Source: Phocaeicola plebeius DSM 17135 (GTDB taxonomy: Bacteria > Bacteroidota > Bacteroidia > Bacteroidales > Bacteroidaceae). Taken from it: a stretch of DNA of 64,000 nucleotides. The notes under the pieces are model-generated. The model was not told the origin of the DNA. It saw only the letters and a program-made list of their open reading frames with translations, and ran no database searches. The position numbers and the translations under genes were made by a program. Each line of letters opens with the position of its first letter. Position 1 is the stretch's first letter. This document shows, one piece after another, positions 30,384 through 40,234 of the stretch. Where the stretch lies: contig NZ_DS990126.1 of NCBI RefSeq assembly GCF_000187895.1, positions 1-64,000 of the forward strand, given 5' to 3'.

Positions 30384-31937
30384 TTAATATCCTGGTGTTT
30401 GTTTTAGTGCACTATTTTCTCCTAAAGTATTTTCGTCAATAGGCCATAGCAAGCGTGAAGAATTTGCATCAGAATATTTGGTTGCATAATCATCTCCCAT
30501 AAGGCGGATATCATACCAGCGTTTTCCTTCAAATAAGAATTCTCTCATTCTCTCTTTCAGAATAGTTTCAATAGGATTGTCATCACTGCCTACAAATCTG
30601 TTATTGGCATAGAAGGAAGCATCTTTGTCATTGGGGTATGCTATTTCGTTTCTATGTTCGTTAAAATATTCTGTCCCATAGGCACGTTCACGCACTTCAT
30701 TGATTTCTGCAGAAATATCTTCTCCTAAGAAGGCTTTGGCAGTTGCTAATGCAAGCAGGCAGTCTGCATATCGGTAGATTGGATAGTCATCTAGCCAGCT
30801 TCTAGTTGCGTCACCATCCAATAATACTCCCTGGAATTTATAAGCGATGGGCGCTTTGAATGTAATTTGCTCATTTTCTTTGCTATAAATTCCTTTTAAA
30901 GAATTTGCTTTTCTGCTGTCTCCTTCACGGTACAGTTGAGTGTATAGATCTTGTTCAATCTGGTAACGTATAAGTCCGTTAATATCTGCAATTTCACTAT
31001 TAGATAATGGAGTTCCATTTTCGTCACAGTAAGAAGAGAAGAATTGCTGGTTCATTACCATATTCATACGATATTGGTCATTCCAGAGGCTGTATTCGTT
31101 TCTTCCGTTATGTATAGCGAAAATGATTTCGTCATTTTCTTTATTATCGTATGCAAATACTTTTTTAAAGTCGTTCAACAATCCTACACCAGCTGTTTTT
31201 ACTGCCATTAACGCATTCTTAGCTGTAGTGTAATCACTTTCTCCGCCATTCATTTGTTTTCCGCTCCATAAGTAAACTTCTCCTTTCAGCATCATTGTGG
31301 CTGCTTTTGACCAATAGCATTTGCCGTATTTGAAAGAATAGTCATCACCAAAGGCATCTTCTGAACTTTGGATATCTTTTTTAATTTGGGTCATTACATC
31401 AGCTGCAGATGAAGCGGCTTTGCTAGGATTACCTATATCAATGGAGTTACCATTAGTATAATCTAACTGGAGTACTACATCACCCCATGAACGTAGCAAA
31501 TGGAAATATACATAAGCTCTTAAACCATAAGCTTCTCCTAGGTAATAGTTTTTAGTACTTGCATCTAGTAAATCTGTAGACTCAGTATGACTAATCATCA
31601 AGTTTAATTGATTAATTAATACATAGAAATCTCCATAATTGCTAATCACAGGGTTGGCTGCATTTAAAGTGTTGTCAATCATTCTCTCCACTCCTTGAGT
31701 AGCTTCTCCAGTGAATGGATTGGAATTGTAAATATCAGCGCGAGGTTCTCCCAATTCGAAAATAGTATAAGATCTTTCGCGGAGCAGACCGTGAAGTCCC
31801 ACATTAAATGCCTCAAATTGAGCCGCATCTTTCCAATAGTTTACATCAGTAATACTACTAACAGGTTCCATGTCCAAGCAACCAGTAAAAGATGTTGCCA
31901 GACATCCGGCTATAATATAGTTGAATATTTTTTTCAT
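30384..31937 (-). CDS. SusD/RagB-family glycan-binding lipoprotein
   Basis: 517 residues. The lipoprotein signal ends at lipobox FTGC (Cys20). Family features include the N-terminal DMEPVSSITDVNYWKDA, the helical TPR-like GLRAYVYFHLLRSWGDV, the C-terminal YRYADCLLALATAKAF, and the conserved ILKERMREFLFEGKRWYDIRLMGD spread over about residues 450-475. It forms the surface lid of a SusCD transporter. The neighbours point to sialylated or sialic-acid-capped amino-sugar glycans as ligand. Confidence 0.92.
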   Translation of the reverse strand: MKKIFNYIIAGCLATSFTGCLDMEPVSSITDVNYWKDAAQFEAFNVGLHGLLRERSYTIFELGEPRADIYNSNPFTGEATQGVERMIDNTLNAANPVISNYGDFYVLINQLNLMISHTESTDLLDASTKNYYLGEAYGLRAYVYFHLLRSWGDVVLQLDYTNGNSIDIGNPSKAASSAADVMTQIKKDIQSSEDAFGDDYSFKYGKCYWSKAATMMLKGEVYLWSGKQMNGGESDYTTAKNALMAVKTAGVGLLNDFKKVFAYDNKENDEIIFAIHNGRNEYSLWNDQYRMNMVMNQQFFSSYCDENGTPLSNSEIADINGLIRYQIEQDLYTQLYREGDSRKANSLKGIYSKENEQITFKAPIAYKFQGVLLDGDATRSWLDDYPIYRYADCLLALATAKAFLGEDISAEINEVRERAYGTEYFNEHRNEIAYPNDKDASFYANNRFVGSDDNPIETILKERMREFLFEGKRWYDIRLMGDDYATKYSDANSSRLLWPIDENTLGENSALKQTPGY

Positions 31938-31950
31938 AATTGTTGTTTTT

Positions 31951-34900
31951 TCAGAATGTTACAGATAAGCCAAACAATAAGGTTCTAGGAGTTGGATAAC
32001 GGCCATTATCAATACCTCGTCCGTAAACTGTAGATACGGCTGGTTCAGGCGATACACCGTCATATCCAGTAATATAGAATAGATTTTGTCCTGTTACATA
32101 TACAGATGCATCTTGCATACCTGCTTTACCAATCCATTTCTTTGGCAAAGAGTAACTGAGGGTAATCTCTCTTAGTGCCAGATAATCTCCTTTTTCATAG
32201 AAACGTGAACTATTATTATCGACAGCTGTAGTACCATTGTTAGAACGAGTAATGTTTTTCTTGTTCAACTGGTCAGCATAAGTGAAGACTGGAAGATCCG
32301 TATCAGGATTCGTTTCACTCCATGTGTCATGCACTTTATCTATGATATTAAACTGTCCTTGATACTGTCCTAAAGAACGGGCCTTTAAGTCGTTGTAAAT
32401 AGTGTGTCCTACGGCATAGTCGAAACGTGCGTACAATGACCAGTTCTTGTAAGATAAGGTCGTTGAGAATCCACCTGTTACTTTAGGGAATATATTACCA
32501 ACTACAGCACGGTCAAGGCTGTTAATCTTTCCATCCTTATTGATGTCTTCCCAGCATACATCTCCTGGTTCTATGGGTTTCCATCCGTTTGATTCAGCAT
32601 AAGTTACACCTGTCTGTGGGTTTATTTCATTGGCCATACCTGGTCCATACAAGTTGGCAACTTCGTCAATGACCATGTTGGCGTTAGCTTTTACATCATT
32701 CCAATCTCTAAAGATATGATTCTGTACATAACCTACCATATCACCGAGTTTTCCACCTTCTCTATAGCCGCCAATCCATTTGGTCGGAGTCTCTCCTGTT
32801 TCAGGGTTGTAGAGTCCAGCTGCCACTTCATAACCATCAATCTGGTTAAATGGTTTGTCACTTGTAGGTAATTTTAAAACCTTGTTTGACACTGAGGTTA
32901 AGTTAGCAGAAACTTCCCAGTTAAAACCTTTGGCATTAGACAGAATATTAGCTCTTACCTCCATTTCAAATCCTGAGTTACGCAATTTTCCCAAGTTGGT
33001 TTTCATGCTTGAGAAACCAGTATATGCAGGCAGATTCACATCGGTTAGCAAATCATCTGTTGTTCTGTTGTAATAGTCGAAGATGAAGCTTAACCGATTG
33101 TTGAAGAATCCTAAGTCCAAACCGGCTTCAAATGAACGGCTCTGTTCCCATCTTAGTCCTGTATTTATTAATGAAGAGTTATAGTATGCAGTTGCACCAT
33201 CATAGTTACCTGCTCCAATCTGTTTATAAATTCCGTAAATATCAAAGTTTCCGATACCATTTACGTTACCGTTTACTCCATAACTTAAACGTGGTTTGAT
33301 GTTACTGATTACTTCTGAAATTTTAGATTCTTTCCAGAAATCTTCTTCTGTGACATTCCATCCCACAGAAACTCCAGGGAAGAAACCCCAACGGTTGTCT
33401 TTCAATCGAGAAATACCGTCGTAACGAGCTACTAATGAAAGCAGGTATTTCATTTGATAGTTATAGTTGATACGGCCGAATACTGATGCGATTCGATAAC
33501 CTGTTTTTTCAGAAGTGGTAGATGTACGTGTAGCTCCAGCATTCAGAGTTGGAATATCGTCTGTTGGAGAGTTCTGAGTTTTAGCTTCCATCATAAACTC
33601 ATTATAGCCGAAGTATTCACTTCCTACCATTACATCCAAATTGTGCTTGTCTTTGAATGTATCCTTATAATTCAATGTTCCATTGACCTGAATCTGAGTA
33701 TAGCGTTCTATCTTTGCACTAGCATCACGTGTATTATTGGGTGTTGATGAGGTTTGAGTTTGATATGATTTATTGAATGTTTCATATTGATAATCATAAT
33801 GGTAAAGCGATGAGTTTCCGCTGAATGTCAGCTTTTTAGGAATAATATCCAGATCGAAACCAAAGTTATATGTCGCTTTACGTGTACCATCTTCACTAGT
33901 CAGTTTGTCTCGATAATATTCAGGATTACCATCACCTGTTCCCCAACCTGATGCAGGCGAACCATCTTCGTTGTATGGATTCCATGTCGGACGTTGTGAG
34001 CGTGTACGATAGAATAATTCATAAGAACCAATCCATAACGATGGTTGCTGTGACCATGTGTAGGTAGCACCGGCTTTCACATTTAAGAATGGGAAAATCT
34101 TGTAGGTACCGCTTACAGATCCGTTGAAGCGTTTGTATCCAGTTCCCTTAATCTGACCATCTTCATTGTAATATCCCATGCTGGCCATGTAAGTACCTTT
34201 ATCATTTCCTCCGGTAATATTTACATAATGATCTTGTGTCAAAGCTGTATTAGCAAAAACTGCATCATCCAACTGACCACTATAATCCTTATAAAGAAGC
34301 TGTTTACCTTCATAGTATGGATCATCCATAACTAACCAACCTTCATTTCTTAGATGAGAATTTTCATCGGTTAGATATTTTACGTCGATAAGGTCATTTT
34401 GTGTACCATATCCAGTTTGAGTATCTACGCTTGCTGCTCCCGGTACGTTGTTTGTATAACGTTTATAACCCAGACGGTTATAGTAAAGATAATCGTGGGC
34501 ATTACAGAAATCATATCCGTAACGTGCAAAGTTTACACCCAGTTTAAATTTATAGTTTACTGAAGCTTTACCTGCTTTTCCGCTTTTTGTTTCTACAAGG
34601 ATAACACCTCCGTTGGCACGTGCACCATAGATAGCAGTAGAAGCGGCATCTTTCAATACTTGTATAGATTCAATATCTGAAGGGTTGATGTCACTCATGC
34701 TTTCGCGAATAATACCATCAACAACAATCAATGCTTTACTATTACCACCGGTAATTGTTGCTCCACCACGAAGAGTGATATCAGGTTCAGCTCCAGGCTG
34801 TCCTGTTGTATTGATAACTCGCAAACCTGTTACAGAACCTTGTAAAGCCTGTCCTGCGTTACTCATAGCAGCATTTTTCAGAACTTGATCATCCATTTTT

Positions 34901-35316
34901 GAAATGGCCGTAGTCAATGCAGCTCGTTTCTGTGAACCACCATATCCGGTTACGACAACTTCTTCCAATGTTTGGGTATCTTCTTTCAGAATGATGTTAA
35001 TCGGAGTACCATCCCATTTTATGGTTTGTGTAATATATCCTACGAAAGAAATTTCAATAACATCTCCTTTCTTTACGTTTGATAGAGAGAAGTTTCCGTC
35101 AATGTCTGTAATTGTTCCATTTGTAGTTCCTTTTACTATTACAGAAGCTCCAATGACAGATTCACCTGTTGCGTCTTTCACAATACCTTGACATATACCA
35201 GATTGTTGTACAATGTCAATTTCAGATTCGTTTTTTGATAAGTCCGCATATGCCATACCCGTAGATAAACTGCCTAGTAACAGCCACATACCGACTGACT
35301 TCATTTTTCTATTCAT
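31951..35316 (-). CDS. SusC/RagA-family TonB-dependent outer membrane transporter
   Basis: 1121 residues. A signal peptide (ending MAYA) is followed by a CarboxypepD_reg-like domain (GIVKDATGESVIGASVIVKG, TDIDGNFSLSNV), the TonB-box-like LEEVVVTGYG, a plug domain (residues about 125-240, IESIQVLKDAASTAIYG, ANGGVILVETK) and a 22-strand barrel ending in an aromatic residue (FGLSVTF). It lacks an STN domain, so it is not wired to an ECF/anti-sigma pair. It imports the glycan captured by the SusD partner 13 nt downstream. First gene of its transcript. An ATG 12 nt inside is an alternative start. Confidence 0.94.
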   Translation of the reverse strand: MNRKMKSVGMWLLLGSLSTGMAYADLSKNESEIDIVQQSGICQGIVKDATGESVIGASVIVKGTTNGTITDIDGNFSLSNVKKGDVIEISFVGYITQTIKWDGTPINIILKEDTQTLEEVVVTGYGGSQKRAALTTAISKMDDQVLKNAAMSNAGQALQGSVTGLRVINTTGQPGAEPDITLRGGATITGGNSKALIVVDGIIRESMSDINPSDIESIQVLKDAASTAIYGARANGGVILVETKSGKAGKASVNYKFKLGVNFARYGYDFCNAHDYLYYNRLGYKRYTNNVPGAASVDTQTGYGTQNDLIDVKYLTDENSHLRNEGWLVMDDPYYEGKQLLYKDYSGQLDDAVFANTALTQDHYVNITGGNDKGTYMASMGYYNEDGQIKGTGYKRFNGSVSGTYKIFPFLNVKAGATYTWSQQPSLWIGSYELFYRTRSQRPTWNPYNEDGSPASGWGTGDGNPEYYRDKLTSEDGTRKATYNFGFDLDIIPKKLTFSGNSSLYHYDYQYETFNKSYQTQTSSTPNNTRDASAKIERYTQIQVNGTLNYKDTFKDKHNLDVMVGSEYFGYNEFMMEAKTQNSPTDDIPTLNAGATRTSTTSEKTGYRIASVFGRINYNYQMKYLLSLVARYDGISRLKDNRWGFFPGVSVGWNVTEEDFWKESKISEVISNIKPRLSYGVNGNVNGIGNFDIYGIYKQIGAGNYDGATAYYNSSLINTGLRWEQSRSFEAGLDLGFFNNRLSFIFDYYNRTTDDLLTDVNLPAYTGFSSMKTNLGKLRNSGFEMEVRANILSNAKGFNWEVSANLTSVSNKVLKLPTSDKPFNQIDGYEVAAGLYNPETGETPTKWIGGYREGGKLGDMVGYVQNHIFRDWNDVKANANMVIDEVANLYGPGMANEINPQTGVTYAESNGWKPIEPGDVCWEDINKDGKINSLDRAVVGNIFPKVTGGFSTTLSYKNWSLYARFDYAVGHTIYNDLKARSLGQYQGQFNIIDKVHDTWSETNPDTDLPVFTYADQLNKKNITRSNNGTTAVDNNSSRFYEKGDYLALREITLSYSLPKKWIGKAGMQDASVYVTGQNLFYITGYDGVSPEPAVSTVYGRGIDNGRYPTPRTLLFGLSVTF

Positions 35317-35417
35317 AATTCATGCATATATAAGGTTAAAGTTTGCGATTGATGATTCTTCAGTTAACTTAAGGCCTTTTTAAAATGAATTTTATTAATA
35401 CGTCTATTTGCATGCGA

Positions 35418-35449
35418 CAAATATAGAAATAAAAATTTGATATCACAAT
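35418..35449 (-). promoter_or_regulatory. Promoter of the sialic acid susC operon
   Basis: On the minus strand TATATTTG at 35418-35425 is an exact -7 element and TTG at 35446-35448 lies 20 nt upstream as -33 core. The leader would be about 95 nt. Confidence 0.65.
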
Positions 35450-35600
35450 TATTTGATAAAATATTTTATGAAATGTCGATTTTATTTGTATTGTATTTCT
35501 GTTTCTGCCGATAGTTTATAAAGCTGAATTTCTTTTATTATGGTTCTGATTATACGTATAATGATAAAAATATTATTTATATATGCTGATATTCAGCCAT

Positions 35601-35636
35601 AAAAGAAGGGATATCAATTATGATATCCCTTCTTTT
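35601..35636 (-). terminator. Terminator of the nan/sialidase operon
   Basis: Perfect 16-bp stem (35601-35616 with 35621-35636) with an ATTA loop; the stem ends in AAAA/TTTT so the minus transcript ends in a T-run. It begins 22 nt after the sialidase stop codon and separates the two sialic acid transcripts. Confidence 0.88.
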
Positions 35637-35658
35637 ATTGAAATCTTTATATAATAAA

Positions 35659-37281
35659 TTATTTTATAATGTCTCTTAGCTTGATGCTTTGGAAAGTCAT
35701 GTGAGCTACACTGCTTTCATATAGTATACCGATAGTTTCTTTATCTATCATTGTCAGGCAGGAATATCCCCAATTGTATCCTTCATCTAACAGAAGCTGA
35801 TGTTCCGGACTCCAGGTATTTCCTCCATCCATGCTGATTTTAATTGTCATGTCTTTGCGGGCATTTGTTGAATTGGGGTTGGAGAAAATTAAAAGATCTT
35901 TACCCAATACATTGTCTTTCGCTTTTACACTAATCAGACTAGCCATACATACGGGTTCTATTAAGGCAGTACGAGATGATTCGTGTTCTTTCCAAGTTTT
36001 ACCTAAATCTTTGGTAGTATATACTGCGCGGCTTCCTCCTCGGTTGTCTCTCATGTTCAGCATTAAAGTGCCAGGTTCAACTTCTGCTACTTGTGCTTCC
36101 GTAGTGTTTGTACGTGCATGGTGGTGTATGGTCCATGTTTCTCCACGGTCTTTGCTATACATGATACCCGCATTGGGGATTCGGGTTTTGTCGATAAACT
36201 GAATGGGGAATACCAATGTACCATCTTCCATTGTGATGCCTCGTCCCGGTCCTTGCAATAAAAAATACCATTCCGGAAGCTTCACCTGTTCTGTGATATT
36301 GATTGGTTCTGACCAGGTCTTTCCATCATCTGTACTTTTGGCAAGTACCAATTGAGCGGTATGGTTCAAGTCCATTCCCTGATGTGAACTCCACCATGCT
36401 CTCTGGTTACCCATTCCGTGCGTCCATGCTGCTACAATCCATACAGTGTTAGTTTTGGTGTCTACTAAGATAGAAGGGTCACCTACACCATTCTGAGCTG
36501 AAGGAAGTCCACCGTATTCTTTGAACGATAGAGGCAAGCGCATTTTCTCCCATGTTTTTCCTCCATCTGTACTGCGGCTGAGACCTATGTCGATATGTTC
36601 TTGTAAATCTACACTGCTGTTGTAACGTACATCGTATACTCCCAACAAAGTGCCTTTGTTTGTAGTAACCAGTCCGGGAATACGGAAAGCGGCTGAACCG
36701 TCATCACCTGCATGGCGAACTCCTACTGCCATTCTTTGTACGACTTTTTGTTCAGTTGTACTTTTTGTAGGTATAATTTTTCCGTCACCTTTTACTTGAG
36801 TTACTTCTGCACAGATTTTTGTATGTAGTGAAGCGGTAGGCTGCATTTCTATGCTAATCCAGAAGAAATTATATCCAGGAAAGAGGTTTTGTTTTCCTTC
36901 GAGTGTTAGAGTATTGCTCTTAGGTGTTGCTTCTGCTTTTTTTATAGAATAGGACGGATTAGCCGAAAGGGTTTGTCCCGGATTGTTGCTGGAAATGTAT
37001 TCTACGGGAGCAAAGCGTTTTTTCCCTCTGTCTTGTGGGGCTTCTGTTCCTCCATAATACAATTTAATAGCTTTGATTTGTGACAAAGGTACGTTCTTGT
37101 CGAACGAGATAGTGACATTGTCAAGGGTCTTTGTTTCTTTGGCATCGAGACGCAGATAAGCCAAGACATTATCATGTCTTTCTATTAATATCGGTACTTG
37201 TGGAGTTTTAACAAAGACGGTATCAGCAGCGTGCAGACCGATGGAAAGCATTCCGATACATAAGGATAATAGTTTTTTCAT
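35659..37281 (-). CDS. nanH: Secreted exo-alpha-sialidase, GH33
   Basis: 540 residues with a signal peptide (1-18, ending LHAA). A beta-rich N-terminal domain (about 20-180, carbohydrate-binding type) precedes the six-bladed propeller. The FRIPG motif is at about 199-203, and Asp-box repeats appear at STDGGKTW (about 237), STDDGKTW (about 316), SKDRGETW (about 376), TKDLGKTW (about 423) and SMDGGNTW (about 483). The glutamate in AQVAEVEPG and the tyrosine in GYNWGYSC fit the catalytic Glu/Tyr pair. It releases terminal Neu5Ac from glycoconjugates. It is the last gene of the nan transcript. Confidence 0.95.
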   Translation of the reverse strand: MKKLLSLCIGMLSIGLHAADTVFVKTPQVPILIERHDNVLAYLRLDAKETKTLDNVTISFDKNVPLSQIKAIKLYYGGTEAPQDRGKKRFAPVEYISSNNPGQTLSANPSYSIKKAEATPKSNTLTLEGKQNLFPGYNFFWISIEMQPTASLHTKICAEVTQVKGDGKIIPTKSTTEQKVVQRMAVGVRHAGDDGSAAFRIPGLVTTNKGTLLGVYDVRYNSSVDLQEHIDIGLSRSTDGGKTWEKMRLPLSFKEYGGLPSAQNGVGDPSILVDTKTNTVWIVAAWTHGMGNQRAWWSSHQGMDLNHTAQLVLAKSTDDGKTWSEPINITEQVKLPEWYFLLQGPGRGITMEDGTLVFPIQFIDKTRIPNAGIMYSKDRGETWTIHHHARTNTTEAQVAEVEPGTLMLNMRDNRGGSRAVYTTKDLGKTWKEHESSRTALIEPVCMASLISVKAKDNVLGKDLLIFSNPNSTNARKDMTIKISMDGGNTWSPEHQLLLDEGYNWGYSCLTMIDKETIGILYESSVAHMTFQSIKLRDIIK

Positions 37282-37296
37282 AATGCAGTTGCTGGT

Positions 37297-37743
37297 TTAG
37301 ATTTTTATTTTTGCTATTAGTTTTCTTATTTTCCCTTCTCCGATTACAGGTGCATGTGGATCTTCCGGATATACGATAGCAAATTGTCCGGGAAGTAAAT
37401 CAACAAAGGTGGTGGGTACATCTGAATAGAGTGCGCAATCACCTTCTTCCTGATATGCTTGTTTCAGTTGGTTTACATCTTCAATGGCTTTCCAACCGAT
37501 ACGTTCTTTCCCTTCTAGGAGGATATGTATATCAATGTAGTCACGATGTACTTCCAAAACCTGCTCAGCTTCTTTCACGCATGTGGGATTTACGTTGTTG
37601 ATAAACAGGTTATCTCCATCCAGTTCTATTCTTCCACATGGTGTATGCAGTAAGTCGTGACTCTTTACGTAATCGAACAATTGTTTAAATAAAGGATGTA
37701 GCGGTTCGATTCTGCTACTATTTTGTAAATTGGAAACAATCAT
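37297..37743 (-). CDS. nanQ: YhcH/YjgK/YiaL-family protein, NanQ-like sialic acid anomerase
   Basis: 148 residues, the normal size of this cupin-like family (DUF386). Visible family features: HTPCGRIELDGDNLFINN, the metal-binding histidine region LEVHRDYIDIHILLEG, ERIGW, and the C-terminal PGQFAIVYPEDPHAPVIGEG with a conserved histidine and RKLIAKI. E. coli NanQ (YhcH) speeds the anomerisation of Neu5Ac for the lyase. Position between the permease and sialidase genes supports the same role. No signal peptide, so cytoplasmic. Confidence 0.85.
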   Translation of the reverse strand: MIVSNLQNSSRIEPLHPLFKQLFDYVKSHDLLHTPCGRIELDGDNLFINNVNPTCVKEAEQVLEVHRDYIDIHILLEGKERIGWKAIEDVNQLKQAYQEEGDCALYSDVPTTFVDLLPGQFAIVYPEDPHAPVIGEGKIRKLIAKIKI

Positions 37744-37762
37744 AATATATAAAAGTTTTTAG

Positions 37763-39001
37763 TTATTCCATATTGTCAGTTTTAGGACGTAAGAAATACA
37801 ACTGTACGCCAAGAGCAATAGCCACCACGATGGCTAGCATGGCAAAACCGGCTCCTAAATTGCCGCTATCACCCCATCGTCCTAAAAGGTGAGTAATGAA
37901 AGCACCGGCAGATACACCAATCATATTCATCACTCCATAGGCAGTAGCCCGTTGTTTGTGAGATACAAACTGACAGAGGATAGGCATGTTATTAGTATCA
38001 AAAATTCCATAGCCGATACCAAACAGCAGTCCGGCACCTACTACTGCTACCAGATTATGTCCGAATCCTAATAGAAGTAGTGACGGAATGGTCAGTCCCA
38101 AACCGATAGCTCCGGTATATACGCGTCCACGTAGATTTTTCTGTACCCATTTATCCGATAAAGGACCGCCAATAAGGACTCCGATAAACGAAGATACGGC
38201 GATAGTTATAGTAGAGATAGGTCCGGCTTGTGACATGGGTAAATCAAGGTTTTCGGCAAACAAGGTCGGGAGCCAGTTTTTGGTAGCCCATCCGGGGAGA
38301 CTTGGGGCTGCAAAGTAGAGTAAGATTACCCAGAAAGCTACGTTGGTTAGCAAGGATTTCAGACTGGTAAAGACGCTATCTTTCTCTTTTTGTGGATTGG
38401 CTTGCAGTTTTTCTGTAGGAAGAATCTCTGTTTTTTTGTCATGTAAAAATAACATCAGAATTACGGCATAGGCAATTCCGATGATACCGAACCAATGGAA
38501 AGTGGTGTGCCAGGAAAAAGCATCGGCTACAGTTGCTCCGAATCCTCCGATAGCTTGTCCTGTGTACAAACCGGTCATGTGGATACCTACGGCTAAAGAG
38601 CGAGATTTTCCGGTGTGGTAGTCTGCAATCAAGGAAAGTCCGGCGGGAATGTAGAGTGCTTCGCTCACTCCCATTAAAGCACGCAGAAAGACAATTTGGT
38701 TGAAAGTTTCGGCTATTCCCATCAGATAGGTTACGGAAGACCATACGAACAAACTTCCAACAATCAGCCATTTGCGGCTCATACGGTCGGCTATGACACC
38801 CGATACGGGACTCATTAGTGCGTAAATCCAGAGAAAGATTGCCATCAGATAGCCGAAATTGGTAGCTGATTGCAGTTCTACAATATCGACCTGCATCGCA
38901 TCTTTCATGGTGCTAAGCATTTGTCGGTCCATATAGTTAAGCAATGCCACCCCCCATAGTAGGCCTACAACAATCCACGGATAAATTTTTGAGTTTTTCA
39001 T
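37763..39001 (-). CDS. nanT: MFS transporter, probable Neu5Ac permease (NanT-like)
   Basis: 412 residues with twelve predicted membrane segments. MFS features are visible: LNYMDRQMLST in segment 1, the A-motif region GVIADRMSRKWLIVGS between segments 2 and 3, and its repeat GGPLSDKWVQKNLRGR between 8 and 9. The protein resembles the ACS subfamily (hexuronate/glycerol-phosphate-like) used as NanT in Bacteroides. Placement in the nan operon between epimerase and NanQ makes Neu5Ac the likely substrate. Confidence 0.85.
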   Translation of the reverse strand: MKNSKIYPWIVVGLLWGVALLNYMDRQMLSTMKDAMQVDIVELQSATNFGYLMAIFLWIYALMSPVSGVIADRMSRKWLIVGSLFVWSSVTYLMGIAETFNQIVFLRALMGVSEALYIPAGLSLIADYHTGKSRSLAVGIHMTGLYTGQAIGGFGATVADAFSWHTTFHWFGIIGIAYAVILMLFLHDKKTEILPTEKLQANPQKEKDSVFTSLKSLLTNVAFWVILLYFAAPSLPGWATKNWLPTLFAENLDLPMSQAGPISTITIAVSSFIGVLIGGPLSDKWVQKNLRGRVYTGAIGLGLTIPSLLLLGFGHNLVAVVGAGLLFGIGYGIFDTNNMPILCQFVSHKQRATAYGVMNMIGVSAGAFITHLLGRWGDSGNLGAGFAMLAIVVAIALGVQLYFLRPKTDNME

Positions 39002-39039
39002 ATATTATGGTTATTCAGTTAGTAATGTAACTTGCCGGA

Positions 39040-40224
39040 TTATTCTCCGGCAAGTATTTCTTTACATAATGTATATCCTTTTATCATCATTCTTGGAATA
39101 TGGAAAGGACCTTTAAAGAGGTTGCCTTTCGCAGGTTGGGCTACTGTTCCGTCGCGGTGCAAGTATCCGTACCATTCTCCAAATTCACTGTCAGGAAAGT
39201 GAGCATACGTCCAGTCACTGATTTGTTTGTGACGTTTCAGGTATTTCTCGTCCTTGGTCAGTTTATATGCATATAAGTTAGCGATGATGGCCTCTGTTTG
39301 TGGCCACCAGAATTTCATGTCTTGTGAATAATCCTGTGGAGGAAGATTCTTGCAATCCTTGAAGTTGATGATACCTCCATACTGTTTGTCCCATCCCCAT
39401 TCCCAGGACCAGTCAAGAATGGTCAGAGCCATGTCAATGAGCTCTTTGTTGTCGTTCATGTTACGTGCTACATCGAACAAGAACCAAGAGGTCTCGATAC
39501 AATGTCCCGGATTGATGGTACGGCCATTCATTGTATCGATAAATTCTCCTTTAGAGCCAACCATTTCCAGTAAAGCCTTGAATTCAGGGTGCATGAAATA
39601 GTTTTTCAATGCATAAATAGATTCTTCAATCTGTGTATCGAGTTCAGGATCTGAAATGACTTTCTTGATGCTGGAAGCCACATTGACCATAATCATGGTG
39701 ATGGAATGGCCTTGTGCCTGAACAGTGGGTAAATATTTCGGTTCAAGTATACCTGGAGTATTCAGGAAGTGGCGCATGCGCTTGAATAAGTCAAGTGCTT
39801 TTTGGGCATATTCCTTATTACCGGTAGCCAGTGCATATTCCGACATGGCGATGGCAGCAAAACTTTCAGAAAATACGTATCTTCTTTTCCGGAGCGGAGT
39901 TCCGTTTGCTGCTACCTCGAAATACATTCTTCCATCAGTGTCGAAACAATGCTTTTCGATGAAATCGAGTGTAAGCTTTGCAGCATCCAGCCATTCAGGA
40001 TTTTTTTCAATATTGTTATATGCGTACGAGCAAATGAAAGCAAAGCGTCCCTGAAACCAGACCGATTTAGTGGTGTCAATCAACTGACCGTTGCGTGCTA
40101 CGCAGGTGTATATGCCACCGTGTTCTTTGTCAAGACCATTCTTCAACCAGAATGGCATGATGTTATGGGTGAGATCTTCCTTGTAGTTCTCGGCCCAATA
40201 TTTAGCGTAAGTTTCTATAGACAT
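39040..40224 (-). CDS. nanE: N-acylglucosamine 2-epimerase (AGE/RenBP type)
   Basis: 394 residues from the ATG at 40224; a longer frame would overlap the lyase gene. The alpha/alpha-barrel AGE family is recognisable from WLKNGLDKEHGGIYTCV, KSVWFQGRFAFICSYAYN, GRTINPGHCIETSWF with a catalytic-type histidine, DWSWEWGWDKQYGGI, and WWPQTEAIIA. It interconverts ManNAc and GlcNAc without phosphorylation, the Bacteroides route that replaces NanK and the phosphate-dependent NanE. It starts 10 nt after the lyase gene. Confidence 0.92.
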   Translation of the reverse strand: MSIETYAKYWAENYKEDLTHNIMPFWLKNGLDKEHGGIYTCVARNGQLIDTTKSVWFQGRFAFICSYAYNNIEKNPEWLDAAKLTLDFIEKHCFDTDGRMYFEVAANGTPLRKRRYVFSESFAAIAMSEYALATGNKEYAQKALDLFKRMRHFLNTPGILEPKYLPTVQAQGHSITMIMVNVASSIKKVISDPELDTQIEESIYALKNYFMHPEFKALLEMVGSKGEFIDTMNGRTINPGHCIETSWFLFDVARNMNDNKELIDMALTILDWSWEWGWDKQYGGIINFKDCKNLPPQDYSQDMKFWWPQTEAIIANLYAYKLTKDEKYLKRHKQISDWTYAHFPDSEFGEWYGYLHRDGTVAQPAKGNLFKGPFHIPRMMIKGYTLCKEILAGE

Positions 40225-40234
40225 AAGGATGGAT

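Larger units (their letters stand above)
35317..35658. other. Gene-free region between susC and sialidase gene
   Basis: 342 bp, very AT-rich. It holds the terminator of the sialidase operon at the right and the promoter of the susC operon about 100 nt upstream of the susC start. An AT-only perfect palindrome (35456-35469) lies 8 bp beyond the -33 element. No open frame worth calling. Confidence 0.75.
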
